Origin: Rhizobium skierniewicense
GTDB lineage: Bacteria > Pseudomonadota > Alphaproteobacteria > Rhizobiales > Rhizobiaceae
Assembly: GCF_014196515.1 (NCBI RefSeq)
Contig: NZ_JACIDV010000016.1
Location: forward strand, 1-64,000
Length of the DNA stretch: 64,000 bases
Direction of reading: 5' to 3'
Position 1 is the first letter of the stretch; each line of letters begins with the position of its first letter. The position numbers and the translations under genes are program-made. Positions 26,733-34,434 of this stretch are shown in pieces. The notes beneath the pieces were generated by a model. That model was given only the letters and a program-made list of their open reading frames with translations. It was not told the DNA's origin and did not search any database.

Positions 26733-27320
26733 CTAATGCGCGAGACGGTAAATCCCGTAAACGGCGATCAGAGCGCCGGCGGCGATGGCGGTGATCATGC
26801 CCAACCGTTTCTCGATAAAATGACGAATCGGCTCACCGTACCGTTGCAGCAAGCCTGCGAGAAGGAAAAAACGGGCGGCGCGGGTGACGATGGCGGACAC
26901 AATAAACACGCCGAGGCTTATATTGGCGGCACCCGAGAGAATCGTGACCACCTTTATGGGAGGCAGGTGGGCAAAGCCTGAGGTCATCAGGAGCAACAGG
27001 ATGGTCTTGTAGTCCACCGAAGCCTTCAACTGCTCGAAGCTTTCCAGCTTGCCGTAGAACTCCAGGACGGGCTTGGCCAGGCTCTCGAACGCATAATGGC
27101 CAAGATGCCAGCCAGCAATACCACCCAGCACAGATGCCACGGTCGCCACAAGCGCGTAAAACATAGCCCGTTTCGGCTTGGCAAGAACCATGGGTATGAA
27201 CAGGACATCTGCGGGCACGAGAAAAATCGAACTCTCCACGAAGGCGATGATTGCCAGCCACCAGACAGCCGTCTTTCTGGCGGCGAGCGCCATGGTCCAG
27301 TCGTAAATCCTGTTGAGCAT
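26733..27320 (-). CDS. YqaA/DedA-like VTT-domain membrane protein
   Basis: A 195-residue inner-membrane protein with about five hydrophobic helices. The VTT (SNARE-associated Golgi) signature is seen in FVESSIFLVPADVLFIPMVL and in GGIAGWHLGHYAFESLAKPV, followed by TSGFAHLPPIKVVTILSGA. DedA/YqaA relatives affect membrane homeostasis or lipid carrier flipping; the exact job here is unknown. GAGAGG is seven bases before the ATG 27320, whereas the frame open to 27410 has no such site. The gap to the phosphatase gene downstream is 92 bp. Confidence 0.87.
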   Translation of the reverse strand: MLNRIYDWTMALAARKTAVWWLAIIAFVESSIFLVPADVLFIPMVLAKPKRAMFYALVATVASVLGGIAGWHLGHYAFESLAKPVLEFYGKLESFEQLKASVDYKTILLLLMTSGFAHLPPIKVVTILSGAANISLGVFIVSAIVTRAARFFLLAGLLQRYGEPIRHFIEKRLGMITAIAAGALIAVYGIYRLAH

Positions 27321-27553
27321 CACAAGCCTCTCCGAAGCCGATTGACCATATGTCGGGTCTATAAATACTGTTGCGGCGCAACATTGAGGCGCAATGGGGC
27401 GGCATATCACGCAATGCAGCAGATAGAAAAGCCAAGCTCATCCGTCTGATGAGAGAAATCAATGTTGCAATGCAACCAAAGATATACTTTTCTTTGGTAA
27501 AATGTCGAATTTCGAAGTAAACTTAGCGTGGGACGAACAGAGGAGGAAACACC

Positions 27554-27658
27554 TTGTATTATCTTCACTTGATTGCAGCGCTGAACCCCTTCGTTTTGGC
27601 AACGTTGCTGCTGGTTTTGCTGGCCGGGGCCTACAACGCGTGGGTATCCCACCGATAA
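27554..27658 (+). CDS. 34-residue membrane peptide with TTG start
   Basis: A perfect AGGAGG (27541-27546) lies seven bases before a TTG that opens a 34-codon frame (LYYLHLIAALNPFVLA...). Residues 6-27 form one strongly hydrophobic helix, ended by YNAWVSHR. The ribosome-binding site, helix and basic tail suggest a real small membrane protein, though no family is known to me. It lies 109 bp before exoD on the same strand. Confidence 0.55.
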   Translation: MYYLHLIAALNPFVLATLLLVLLAGAYNAWVSHR

Positions 27659-27766
27659 GGAGCCGTGAAGCTGCGACTTTGTGCTTTTGAAAAAAGCGGC
27701 TTGCCATAGGCACGCCGTGTCATGGGTGTTATCAATTCCGGCACCAAAACAAATCCGGGATGACGC

Positions 27767-28414
27767 ATGACGCAGAATTTTACCTTTACGGATACATCGG
27801 AAAGTCTCAGCACGGTCCTGCAAAAGCTGATCGGTCAGCTCAGCGGCAAAACGACGACTTTGCGTGAACTGATGGAAGCCATTGGCGAGCAGGGATTGCT
27901 GCTGATGTGTGCCATCGCCTGCTTACCCTTTTTGATTCCCGTTTCCATTCCGGGCGTCAGCACGATCTTTGGTGCGGCTATCGTCATGATCAGCCTTGCG
28001 ATCACTCTGAACAGGCTGCCTTGGCTGCCGAAGCGTATTCTCGACAAGCAGATGGAGACGGCCCGTCTGGTACCTGCGCTGGAAAAAGGCGTAAACATTG
28101 TTTCGAAACTTGATCGCTATATGCGCCCTCGCCTGCCTGCGTTGACGGCGGGTACCATTATCAGCCGCGTCAACGGCCTTGCGATCATGGCGGCCGGTAT
28201 TCTCCTGATGATGCCCTTGGGTTTCGTGCCGTTTTCCAACACCCTGCCCGGTATCGCGATTCTTCTGTTTTCGGCCGGCATGATCCAGCGTGATGGCGCC
28301 ACCGTTCTGGGCGGCTATATCTTCCTGGTTCTGACGACGATTTACTTCATTGCCCTCGCCTATGGTGCATTCTGGGCCGGACAGGGCATCAGCAACTCGC
28401 TTACGGGCGCGTGA
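27767..28414 (+). CDS. exoD: ExoD-family exopolysaccharide synthesis protein
   Basis: A 215-residue inner-membrane protein with about four or five helices after a polar 40-residue head (TLRELMEAIGEQGLLLMCAI). Motifs ACLPFLIPVSIPGVSTIFGA and MPLGFVPFSNTLPGIAILLFS, the two PxP-rich reentrant-like stretches, define ExoD (PF06055). In Sinorhizobium exoD mutants are altered in exopolysaccharide and alkali tolerance and fail in nodule invasion; the biochemical role is unknown. The last 14 bases overlap the convergent PGPGW-type gene. Confidence 0.9.
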   Translation: MTQNFTFTDTSESLSTVLQKLIGQLSGKTTTLRELMEAIGEQGLLLMCAIACLPFLIPVSIPGVSTIFGAAIVMISLAITLNRLPWLPKRILDKQMETARLVPALEKGVNIVSKLDRYMRPRLPALTAGTIISRVNGLAIMAAGILLMMPLGFVPFSNTLPGIAILLFSAGMIQRDGATVLGGYIFLVLTTIYFIALAYGAFWAGQGISNSLTGA

Positions 28415-28685
28415 TGCCACCGCGGCGCGCTGCTTTATCGCGCTGCCTTCTTGCCCACCAGACAGAGAGCCGGCGACGCTTGCGACGTACGAAAGGTAAA
28501 TCCTGCGACAGCACCAGCAGTCCTAGTGGTACCATCCAGAACCCAAGGATCGGTAAAAACCCCAGAATGCCGCCGATGACCAGTGCGGAACCGATCAGGA
28601 TGCGTCCAACCCGGGAACGTGGCATCGCCACGCTCCATTTTCCGAGATGAAGGCGACCCGTTTTCGGGTGAAGACCAAACGTCAT
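28401..28685 (-). CDS. Small PGPGW-type transmembrane protein
   Basis: A 94-residue protein with two short helices in RILIGSALVIGGILGFLPIL and GFWMVPLGLLVLSQDLP, followed by a very basic tail (RRKRRRLSVWWARRQRDKAARR). This pattern matches the PGPGW membrane family, of unknown function. AAAGGA lies six bases before ATG 28685. The same frame stays open to 28937 through the tRNA-Asn gene on the other strand, but that extension is not real coding. It is convergent with exoD and overlaps it by 14 bases. Confidence 0.75.
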   Translation of the reverse strand: MTFGLHPKTGRLHLGKWSVAMPRSRVGRILIGSALVIGGILGFLPILGFWMVPLGLLVLSQDLPFVRRKRRRLSVWWARRQRDKAARRGGITRP

Positions 28686-28802
28686 CGTGAATCCTTTTGC
28701 ACAGGGGCGGCACTCAAAAAGTTTTCTGCGACCGGCATGGCCCGGAAAATGGGGACTTCGGTGGATAAAACAAGAGGAATGCACTTTTTTTGAAAAAACC
28801 GC

Positions 28803-28831
28803 TTGGCAAATCGTGAAAGCATTTGTATTAC
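28803..28831 (+). promoter_or_regulatory. Promoter of tRNA-Asn
   Basis: TTGGCA (28803-28808) and TATTAC (28826-28831) with a 17-base spacer lie 31 bases before the tRNA 5' end, at the expected distance for a stable-RNA promoter. Confidence 0.6.
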
Positions 28832-28861
28832 CCCGCTCACACCGCGCCAAGCAGCGCACGT

Positions 28862-28936
28862 TCCCTGGTAGCTCAGCGGTAGAGCATTCGACTGTTAATC
28901 GACAGGTCGCCGGTTCGAATCCGGCCCGGGGAGCCA
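28862..28936 (+). tRNA. tRNA-Asn (anticodon GTT)
   Basis: Acceptor TCCCTGG / CCGGGGA (one T-G pair), D-arm GCTC-AGCGGTA-GAGC, anticodon arm TTCGA-CTGTTAA-TCGA(C) with anticodon GTT, T-arm GCCGG-TTCGAAT-CCGGC, and an encoded CCA (28934-28936). It lies 176 bp upstream of the PGPGW gene on the other strand. The 248 bases after it, to 29184, hold no gene beyond the terminator of the next unit. Confidence 0.97.
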
Positions 28937-29134
28937 TTTCTTCTTAAGTGAATGAAATGATTTAAGACACGGCGTCAAGCATGTGTACTTTTGCTGCATA
29001 TGAGCCCGTAAAACGACTCAAGTCTCACACCGTTTCGGCAACTTCAGATTTCGAGCCTCTCTCAGTGGATGTGGCCGGGCCTCACTGTTTGTGAGGTCTC
29101 CAAAGATACGGCGCCGTCATCCAGCCCATCATGA

Positions 29135-29164
29135 GAAAAAAAGCGCCGTCCTTTCGGACAACGC
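29135..29164 (-). terminator. Terminator of the DUF2934 gene
   Basis: On the minus strand GCGTTGTCC-GAAA-GGACGGCGC forms a 9-bp stem with two G-U pairs, followed by seven or more T. It lies 20 bases past the stop codon at 29185. Confidence 0.85.
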
Positions 29165-29184
29165 CTTTTTGATTTTTTTCAGAC

Positions 29185-29475
29185 CTAATGCTTCTTCTTG
29201 GCTGCACCGCCGGACACAGTTGTCGATGTCGAAGAGACCGGGTCACTTGCGGGGAAACTGTCTTCCAGACCCTCTTCCAGATCCTTGTCGTCGTCGACTT
29301 TGTTGTGGGCTTCACGCTCCTGTTGCAGAGACTCCGCTGCGGGTGACTGCCCCTGCGAATGCAGTTCCTGCTCGGCCTCAGCCCAGTGCCGTTCGTGCTC
29401 GCCTTCGCGGCGGCCATCGCGTTCCCAGTTTTCATATGCCTTTTTGCGGATTTCGGATTCACGGTCAGTCGTCAT
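29185..29475 (-). CDS. DUF2934-family protein
   Basis: A 96-residue, highly charged soluble protein. The N-terminal REIRKKAYENWERDG-type segment (residues 5-22) with HWAEAEQEL is the DUF2934 signature, found in many proteobacterial stress proteins of unknown role. The C-terminal half carries DLEEGLEDSFPASDPVSSTS, a short motif common in small rhizobial proteins. GGGAG precedes the ATG by eight bases. It is monocistronic with its own terminator. Confidence 0.82.
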   Translation of the reverse strand: MTTDRESEIRKKAYENWERDGRREGEHERHWAEAEQELHSQGQSPAAESLQQEREAHNKVDDDKDLEEGLEDSFPASDPVSSTSTTVSGGAAKKKH

Positions 29476-29603
29476 GGTGCTTCTCCCTTACCTATGATGG
29501 CGAGGAAACATTGATGCCTGATATTTTGTTCCTGAAACGATGGACAAACGTTAACGGAACCTCACGGGTCCGGGCATCGTTAACACCACAACCAAGGAGA
29601 TCC

Positions 29604-29837
29604 ATGATGGATGAGAAACGCACAAAGCCGCTCGATATTGACGACGATGACGTCGCAGACTTCGAAACCGATCGTGAGCTTCACGGAAAGCCAGACGAAC
29701 TTGCTCCGGACGAATCGACAAACCTGCGGGCGATGCGGCAGGCCGCGCGACAGCACGAAGATGCGTTCATTGTGTCGACTGACCTGGAGGACGACGATCA
29801 GCGCGACGCCGCTCCCGGGACGCGGGAGCAGCCGTAG
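29604..29837 (+). CDS. Small acidic hypothetical protein
   Basis: A 77-residue protein, strongly acidic (DIDDDDVADFETDRELHGKP), predicted soluble and probably largely disordered. AAGGAG lies five bases before the ATG 29604 (a second ATG follows at once). The frame extends far upstream to 29091, but that part is antisense to the DUF2934 gene and is not used. No family is recognised. It converges on the TIGR02594 gene. Confidence 0.65.
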   Translation: MMDEKRTKPLDIDDDDVADFETDRELHGKPDELAPDESTNLRAMRQAARQHEDAFIVSTDLEDDDQRDAAPGTREQP

Positions 29838-29851
29838 GCACCCGTCAGTCT

Positions 29852-30295
29852 CTAACGGCGGACGGAAACAATAGATTTCCGGCTAAAGTTGGAAACTTGC
29901 ACCCGGCCGGACTGGTTACCGCCCAATATCTGGGCGGTGCCGCCTCCAAGGCTCTTCAAGATACCGGCATGATAACGCTTGCCGGTTCTGACAACGACCA
30001 CGTCGCCGGGTTTTGCATTATTGGTGGGCACTGCGTAGCCAAACGACGTCCAGGACTTGGCAAAACCGGATGATTTGGGCGGCTTACGCCCCGACTTGGT
30101 TGCAACAGCACTCAAGAAATGCCCGCACCAAGGCGTCTCTCGGGGATTGACGCCCATGAGCGCTTTCAGTGCTTTGGTATTCTTACCTTCATGAAGTCCG
30201 GAATATCGCTCGGCTTGATTCAGCATGCCAGCAGGTGAAGATGTAGTGAAAGCTGTGCAGAATGCAGCAGCCAGAACGAACGCAGTAAATTTCAA
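29852..30295 (-). CDS. Secreted TIGR02594 / CHAP-like cysteine hydrolase
   Basis: A 147-residue exported protein: residues 1-22 form a signal peptide, then GLHEGKNTKALKALMGVNP and TPWCGHFLSAV with the likely nucleophile Cys57, and KRYHAGIL with His109. These fit the TIGR02594 family, related to NlpC/P60 and CHAP amidases that cut peptidoglycan stem peptides, so a periplasmic or secreted cell-wall role is likely. It starts with TTG at 30295, nine bases after AAGGG; the next ATG would remove the signal peptide. Confidence 0.82.
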   Translation of the reverse strand: MKFTAFVLAAAFCTAFTTSSPAGMLNQAERYSGLHEGKNTKALKALMGVNPRETPWCGHFLSAVATKSGRKPPKSSGFAKSWTSFGYAVPTNNAKPGDVVVVRTGKRYHAGILKSLGGGTAQILGGNQSGRVQVSNFSRKSIVSVRR

Positions 30296-30602
30296 ATTCT
30301 CGGCCCTTTAGAAATGCGCAAAGGATGTCTCACCCCTGGGATATCCATGCGCACATTCGCAGTCTCCTGCCGGTAGCCGCTGCAGCAAGAGTGTGCGCGG
30401 TGCCAGCAAGTGTCGATCTATGCCTGTAATTTAGCGAGAATTTGACGAGAAATTGACGAAAATTAGAACGATTTTTCGGAAATTTGTTAATGATTTAGAA
30501 TTTTCGATGTCACCTCAACTTAAAAGAGCACGTTTTACCAAAAACGAAAAATCCACCCAGAGCATTGCTTCGGGTGGACGAATAATCTTCGCAATAAAAC
30601 AG
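30296..30602. other. Intergenic region, AT-rich
   Basis: The 307 bases between the hydrolase and DUF982 genes contain a strongly AT-rich block (about 30421-30500) with repeated TTGACGA-like words, possibly the hydrolase promoter region, and the terminator of the DUF982 gene. No coding frame is convincing. Confidence 0.4.
30540..30577 (-). terminator. Terminator of the DUF982 gene
   Basis: On the minus strand CCACCC pairs with GGGTGG, with an inner AGC/GCT helix, followed by ATTTTTCGTTTTTGG. It lies 26 bases beyond the stop codon. Confidence 0.8.
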
Positions 30603-30603
30603 A

Positions 30604-30870
30604 TCAGGATGCGAGCCGACGAGCTTCGACAAGGCAGTGCGCGTCTCGACTGGCCTCTACGAAGGCCGTGCGTGCGATTTCTCCCGCCACGCTGCCCAGC
30701 AAAGACGCGCGGCAGAGGCGAAGCGCCTGCTCGTAGACTTTTCCGTGACGGCTGGGCCACTCATGTTGCAAAAAGTCAAAGGCTTCATAAACACCATTGA
30801 ACGTTCTTGGCGCACCGTTTTCCAGAGAGATAACCACCGGGGCCTCCCATTTCACGTCGTTGAGCATCAT
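30604..30870 (-). CDS. DUF982-family protein
   Basis: An 88-residue soluble protein with the DUF982 pattern: LNDVKWEAPVVISLENGAPR, then VYEAFDFLQHEWPSRHGKVYEQALRLCR split around a helical core, and a C-terminal AFVEASRDAHCLVE. The family is almost confined to rhizobia and its function is unknown. Start is uncertain among ATGs at 30885, 30870 and 30867; GGAAG eight bases before 30870 and the usual N-terminus favour 30870. Monocistronic, divergent from the photolyase gene. Confidence 0.8.
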   Translation of the reverse strand: MMLNDVKWEAPVVISLENGAPRTFNGVYEAFDFLQHEWPSRHGKVYEQALRLCRASLLGSVAGEIARTAFVEASRDAHCLVEARRLAS

Positions 30871-31057
30871 TGATTGGACTTCCATAAGCAATTAACCCGC
30901 CACTAACGTTGAGCCGGGGATATGGTTCCTCCGGAATCGGTTTCAAGAGACAAAAGTTGTGCTCTGAAAGCGATGTCATTTTAGGGCTTTACTATAAGGC
31001 CTTTGACGGAACAATGCTTCTCAACAAACATTGAGTCCGACGTGAACAGAGTGCCCC

Positions 31058-32506
31058 ATGACCGAAACGAAAAAAGCTGTTATCCTGTGGTTTCGCAAGG
31101 ACTTGCGTCTTTCGGACAACCGTGCCCTCGCCGCCGCAATCGACCATGGTGGCCCTATCATCCCCGTTTATATCCGTGAAAATGACGGTGATTCGTCTGG
31201 CGCTCTTGGAAGCGCTCAGGCGTGGTGGCTTTATCATTCGCTGGATGCTCTTTCCACCGCCCTCGATCGGCTGGGCAGCAGGCTTGTCCTGGCCTCAGGA
31301 AGCCCTGACGCTGTGCTTGAGCGTCTCGTCAAAGACACTGGCGCGGACGCGGTTTTCTGGAACAGGCGATATGATCCGGACGGGATGAAAGCCGATACTG
31401 ATCTTAAGTCCGACCTGCGAGAGGGTGGTCTGATCGTCGAAAGCTTTGCGGGTCACCTGCTGCACGAACCCTCCAAACTCAAGACGAAGACCGGCGGTCC
31501 CTATCGGGTCTACACCCCGTTCTGGCGCGCGATCGAGGGAGGAGAGGAGCCAGCAGACCCGCTTTCTGCCCCTTCGAAATTAGCCTCCCCACCCCGTTGG
31601 CCAAAATCCGACGTGCTCAAAAGTTGGAATTTGCTACCCTCCAAACCGAATTGGGCAGTGGAGTTTTCCGATATCTGGACGCCCGGAGAATCAGGTGCCC
31701 AAGAAAATTTACAGTACTTTATCGACGATGCGCTGAAAGGATACGAGGAAGGCCGTGATATTCCGGCGAAGACCGCGACATCCATGCTTTCGCCGCATTT
31801 GGCGATGGGAGAAATATCACCGGCCCAGGTATGGGACGCGACACGCGACCTTTCTTCGAACATCGCTTCAAACGATCTCAGTCGTTTTCGCAAGGAGATT
31901 GTCTGGCGGGAGTTCTGCTACCACCTGCTGTTCCACTTTCCAGAGCTGGACGAGAAAAACTGGAACTCAAATTTCGACGCTTTCGAGTGGAGGACGGACA
32001 CTGCCAAATTCAAGGCCTGGACAAAGGGCATGACCGGTTATCCGATCGTGGATGCCGGAATGCGACAACTCTGGCGGCACGGCGTGATGCACAATCGCGT
32101 GCGGATGATCACGGCGTCCTTTCTCATCAAACACCTGTTGATCGATTGGCGGAAAGGCGAAAAGTGGTTTCGTGATACTCTAGTGGATGCCGACCCGGCA
32201 TCCAATGCCGCCAATTGGCAATGGGTCGCGGGTTCAGGTGCGGACGCCTCACCCTTCTTTCGTATTTTCAACCCCATCCTGCAGGGGGAAAAATTCGATC
32301 CCGACGGAGACTATGTCAAAACCTTTGTGCCGGAACTGGAGAAACTGGACAAAAAATTCATTCACAAACCGTTCGATGCACCCAAGGACATGCTGCAAAA
32401 AGCGGGTGTTGACCTCGGCAAAACCTATCCCAAACCACTGGTCGATCATAGCGAAGCCCGCCAGAGGGCGCTGGCCGCCTATTCCGATATTAAAAAGGGT
32501 GAGTAA
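31058..32506 (+). CDS. phrB: Deoxyribodipyrimidine photolyase, class I
   Basis: Flavoprotein that repairs UV-induced cyclobutane pyrimidine dimers with blue light. The 482-residue product has the antenna-binding Rossmann domain (VILWFRKDLRLSDNRAL at the N-terminus) and the helical FAD domain (about 200-470). FAD and DNA contacts include WREFCYHLL, MTGYPIVDAGMRQLW, MHNRVRMITASFLIKHLL, and WQWVAGSGADASPFFRIFNP with the tryptophans of the electron-transfer chain. No clear ribosome-binding site precedes the ATG. Monocistronic; the 122 bp to cysteine synthase contain no gene. Confidence 0.96.
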   Translation: MTETKKAVILWFRKDLRLSDNRALAAAIDHGGPIIPVYIRENDGDSSGALGSAQAWWLYHSLDALSTALDRLGSRLVLASGSPDAVLERLVKDTGADAVFWNRRYDPDGMKADTDLKSDLREGGLIVESFAGHLLHEPSKLKTKTGGPYRVYTPFWRAIEGGEEPADPLSAPSKLASPPRWPKSDVLKSWNLLPSKPNWAVEFSDIWTPGESGAQENLQYFIDDALKGYEEGRDIPAKTATSMLSPHLAMGEISPAQVWDATRDLSSNIASNDLSRFRKEIVWREFCYHLLFHFPELDEKNWNSNFDAFEWRTDTAKFKAWTKGMTGYPIVDAGMRQLWRHGVMHNRVRMITASFLIKHLLIDWRKGEKWFRDTLVDADPASNAANWQWVAGSGADASPFFRIFNPILQGEKFDPDGDYVKTFVPELEKLDKKFIHKPFDAPKDMLQKAGVDLGKTYPKPLVDHSEARQRALAAYSDIKKGE

Positions 32507-32628
32507 ACGGGAATCCGGCAAGATTTTGCGCCTTGCCCCCATTCATCAGAAGATATTTTCTTGTCATAAGGCGCATAGGCGAGGAGATAACGACATCATA
32601 TTCGCTGACTGGATGAAAAGGCTCGATC

Positions 32629-33666
32629 ATGACCATTCATAATTCCGTGCTGACTGCCATCGGCAACACGCCGCTCATTCGACTGAACGCGGTATCGGAT
32701 GAAACAGGATGCGAAATTCTTGGCAAGGCCGAGTTCATGAACCCCGGTCAGTCGGTCAAGGATCGCGCTGCGCTTTACATTATCCGTGATGCGGAACGGC
32801 GGGGTCAGTTGCGTCCCGGCGGAACCATTGTCGAGGGCACCGCGGGCAATACCGGCATCGGTCTGGCCCTGGTTGCCAACGCGCTGGGTTACAAGGCGGT
32901 GATTGTCATTCCCGAAACGCAAAGCCAGGAAAAGAAGGACGCGCTGAAGCTTCTCGGCGCACAGCTTGTGGAAGTACCGGCCGCACCCTACTCCAACCCC
33001 AACAATTACGTGAAGGTCTCCGGCAGGCTGGCAAAACAATTGGCTGCAACGGATCCGAACGGCGCGATCTGGGCAAACCAGTTCGACAATATCGCTAATC
33101 GCCAAGCGCATATCGAAACCACGGCACCGGAAATCTGGGACCAGACGGATGGCAAGGTCGATGGCTTCATTTGTGCGGTTGGTTCTGGCGGAACTCTGGC
33201 TGGCGTGGCCGATGGCCTTCGTGATTTCAATCCCGACATCAAGATCGGTCTGGCCGACCCCGAAGGTGCCGCACTCTATGAATTCTACCAGAACGGGGTG
33301 CTGAAATCCGAGGGTTCGTCCATCAGCGAAGGTATCGGCCAAGGCCGCATTACCGCCAATCTTGAAGGCTTCCAGCCGGATTATTCGTACAGGATTTCGG
33401 ATGCCGAGGCGCTTCCGATCGTGTTCGATCTCGTGGCCAACGAAGGGCTTTGCCTCGGTGGCTCCAGTGGAATCAACATCGCTGGCGCAATTCGGCTTGC
33501 CCGCGACCTCGGTCCGGGGCATACAATCGTCACCATTCTTTGCGACTATGGCAACCGCTACCAGTCGAAGCTTTTCAACCCGGAGTTCCTGCGGTCAAAG
33601 GGTCTTCCCCTCCCCGCCTGGCTGACGGAGAAAACACAGATTTCGGTGCCGTACGAAACTGTTTGA
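32629..33666 (+). CDS. cysK: Cysteine synthase (O-acetylserine sulfhydrylase), PLP-dependent
   Basis: Makes cysteine from O-acetylserine and sulfide. The 345-residue product belongs to the beta-family PLP fold; the Schiff-base lysine is Lys44 in PGQSVKDRAA, TAGNTGIGLALV forms the substrate loop, and VGSGGTLAGV the phosphate loop. It is longer than E. coli CysK at the C-terminus (about 20 residues) and resembles the rhizobial CysK variant; CysM-like use of other sulfur donors cannot be excluded. It begins a probable three-gene run with alaX-like and sulfurtransferase genes on the same strand. Confidence 0.93.
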   Translation: MTIHNSVLTAIGNTPLIRLNAVSDETGCEILGKAEFMNPGQSVKDRAALYIIRDAERRGQLRPGGTIVEGTAGNTGIGLALVANALGYKAVIVIPETQSQEKKDALKLLGAQLVEVPAAPYSNPNNYVKVSGRLAKQLAATDPNGAIWANQFDNIANRQAHIETTAPEIWDQTDGKVDGFICAVGSGGTLAGVADGLRDFNPDIKIGLADPEGAALYEFYQNGVLKSEGSSISEGIGQGRITANLEGFQPDYSYRISDAEALPIVFDLVANEGLCLGGSSGINIAGAIRLARDLGPGHTIVTILCDYGNRYQSKLFNPEFLRSKGLPLPAWLTEKTQISVPYETV

Positions 33667-33679
33667 GGTCAATGCCCAT

Positions 33680-34417
33680 ATGCCTGTGAATGCCCTGTTT
33701 CGTGACGACTTCTATCTTTCCTCATGCGAAGGGGTGGTAACAGCAGTTCATGAAGATGGCGGCATAGAGTTGGATCAAACCTGCTTTTATGCCACATCGG
33801 GCGGCCAGCCGGGCGACACGGGCTTTCTGGAAAGAGGCGACGGCTCGAAGATCGAGATTGCCGTCGCTAAACACGGCACCGACAAGAGTATCATCATCCA
33901 TGTCCCCACCGAGGGACAAGCTTCTCCCGAGGTCGGTGAAAAGCTGACGCTCCATATCGATTGGCCACGTCGCTACAAGCTGATGCGCATGCACACCGCC
34001 TGCCATCTTCTCTCAGTGGTCTGCCCCTGGCCGATTACGGGAGCTGCCGTCGGCGAAGACGAATCGCGCGTCGATTTTGATATGTCGGAGACCTTCGACA
34101 AGGACGAGGTGACGAAAAAGCTGATGGCGTTGGTGAACGAAAACCACCCGATTTTTCTCACCTGGATCACCGATGAAGAACTGGCCGCCAATCCTGATCT
34201 CGTGAAATCCAAGAATGTCCGTCCGCCCCTTGGGCTGGGGCGCGTCAGCCTTGTCTGCATTGGCGAAAACTCTGCGGTTGACAGCCAGCCCTGCGGGGGC
34301 ACTCATGTTAACAACACGCAGGATGTCGGCGATATCCACATCGCTAAAATTGAAAAAAAGGGCAAGGAAAACCGCCGCTTCCGAATTCGTTTCGGCAATC
34401 CCGGCGCATCCACCTGA
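33680..34417 (+). CDS. Alanyl-tRNA editing protein (AlaX-type)
   Basis: A free-standing editing domain that hydrolyses Ser-tRNA(Ala) or Gly-tRNA(Ala). The 245-residue product has the zinc site HTACH (His105, His109) and CGGTH (Cys205, His209), and the FYATSGGQPGDTG motif (37-49) shared with the AlaRS editing region. It has no synthetase core. GAGGT precedes the ATG. It begins 13 bp after cysK, and its stop overlaps an upstream ATG of the next gene, so the three form one unit. Position beside cysteine biosynthesis genes is common in rhizobia. Confidence 0.93.
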   Translation: MPVNALFRDDFYLSSCEGVVTAVHEDGGIELDQTCFYATSGGQPGDTGFLERGDGSKIEIAVAKHGTDKSIIIHVPTEGQASPEVGEKLTLHIDWPRRYKLMRMHTACHLLSVVCPWPITGAAVGEDESRVDFDMSETFDKDEVTKKLMALVNENHPIFLTWITDEELAANPDLVKSKNVRPPLGLGRVSLVCIGENSAVDSQPCGGTHVNNTQDVGDIHIAKIEKKGKENRRFRIRFGNPGAST

Positions 34418-34434
34418 TGTCTGGGAGAAATAGA

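Noticed and set aside
28686-28937. N-terminal extension of the PGPGW-type gene through tRNA-Asn
   Set aside because: The extension is antisense to a tRNA gene (giving the familiar spurious RAGFEPATCR peptide), and a good ribosome-binding site marks the ATG at 28685.
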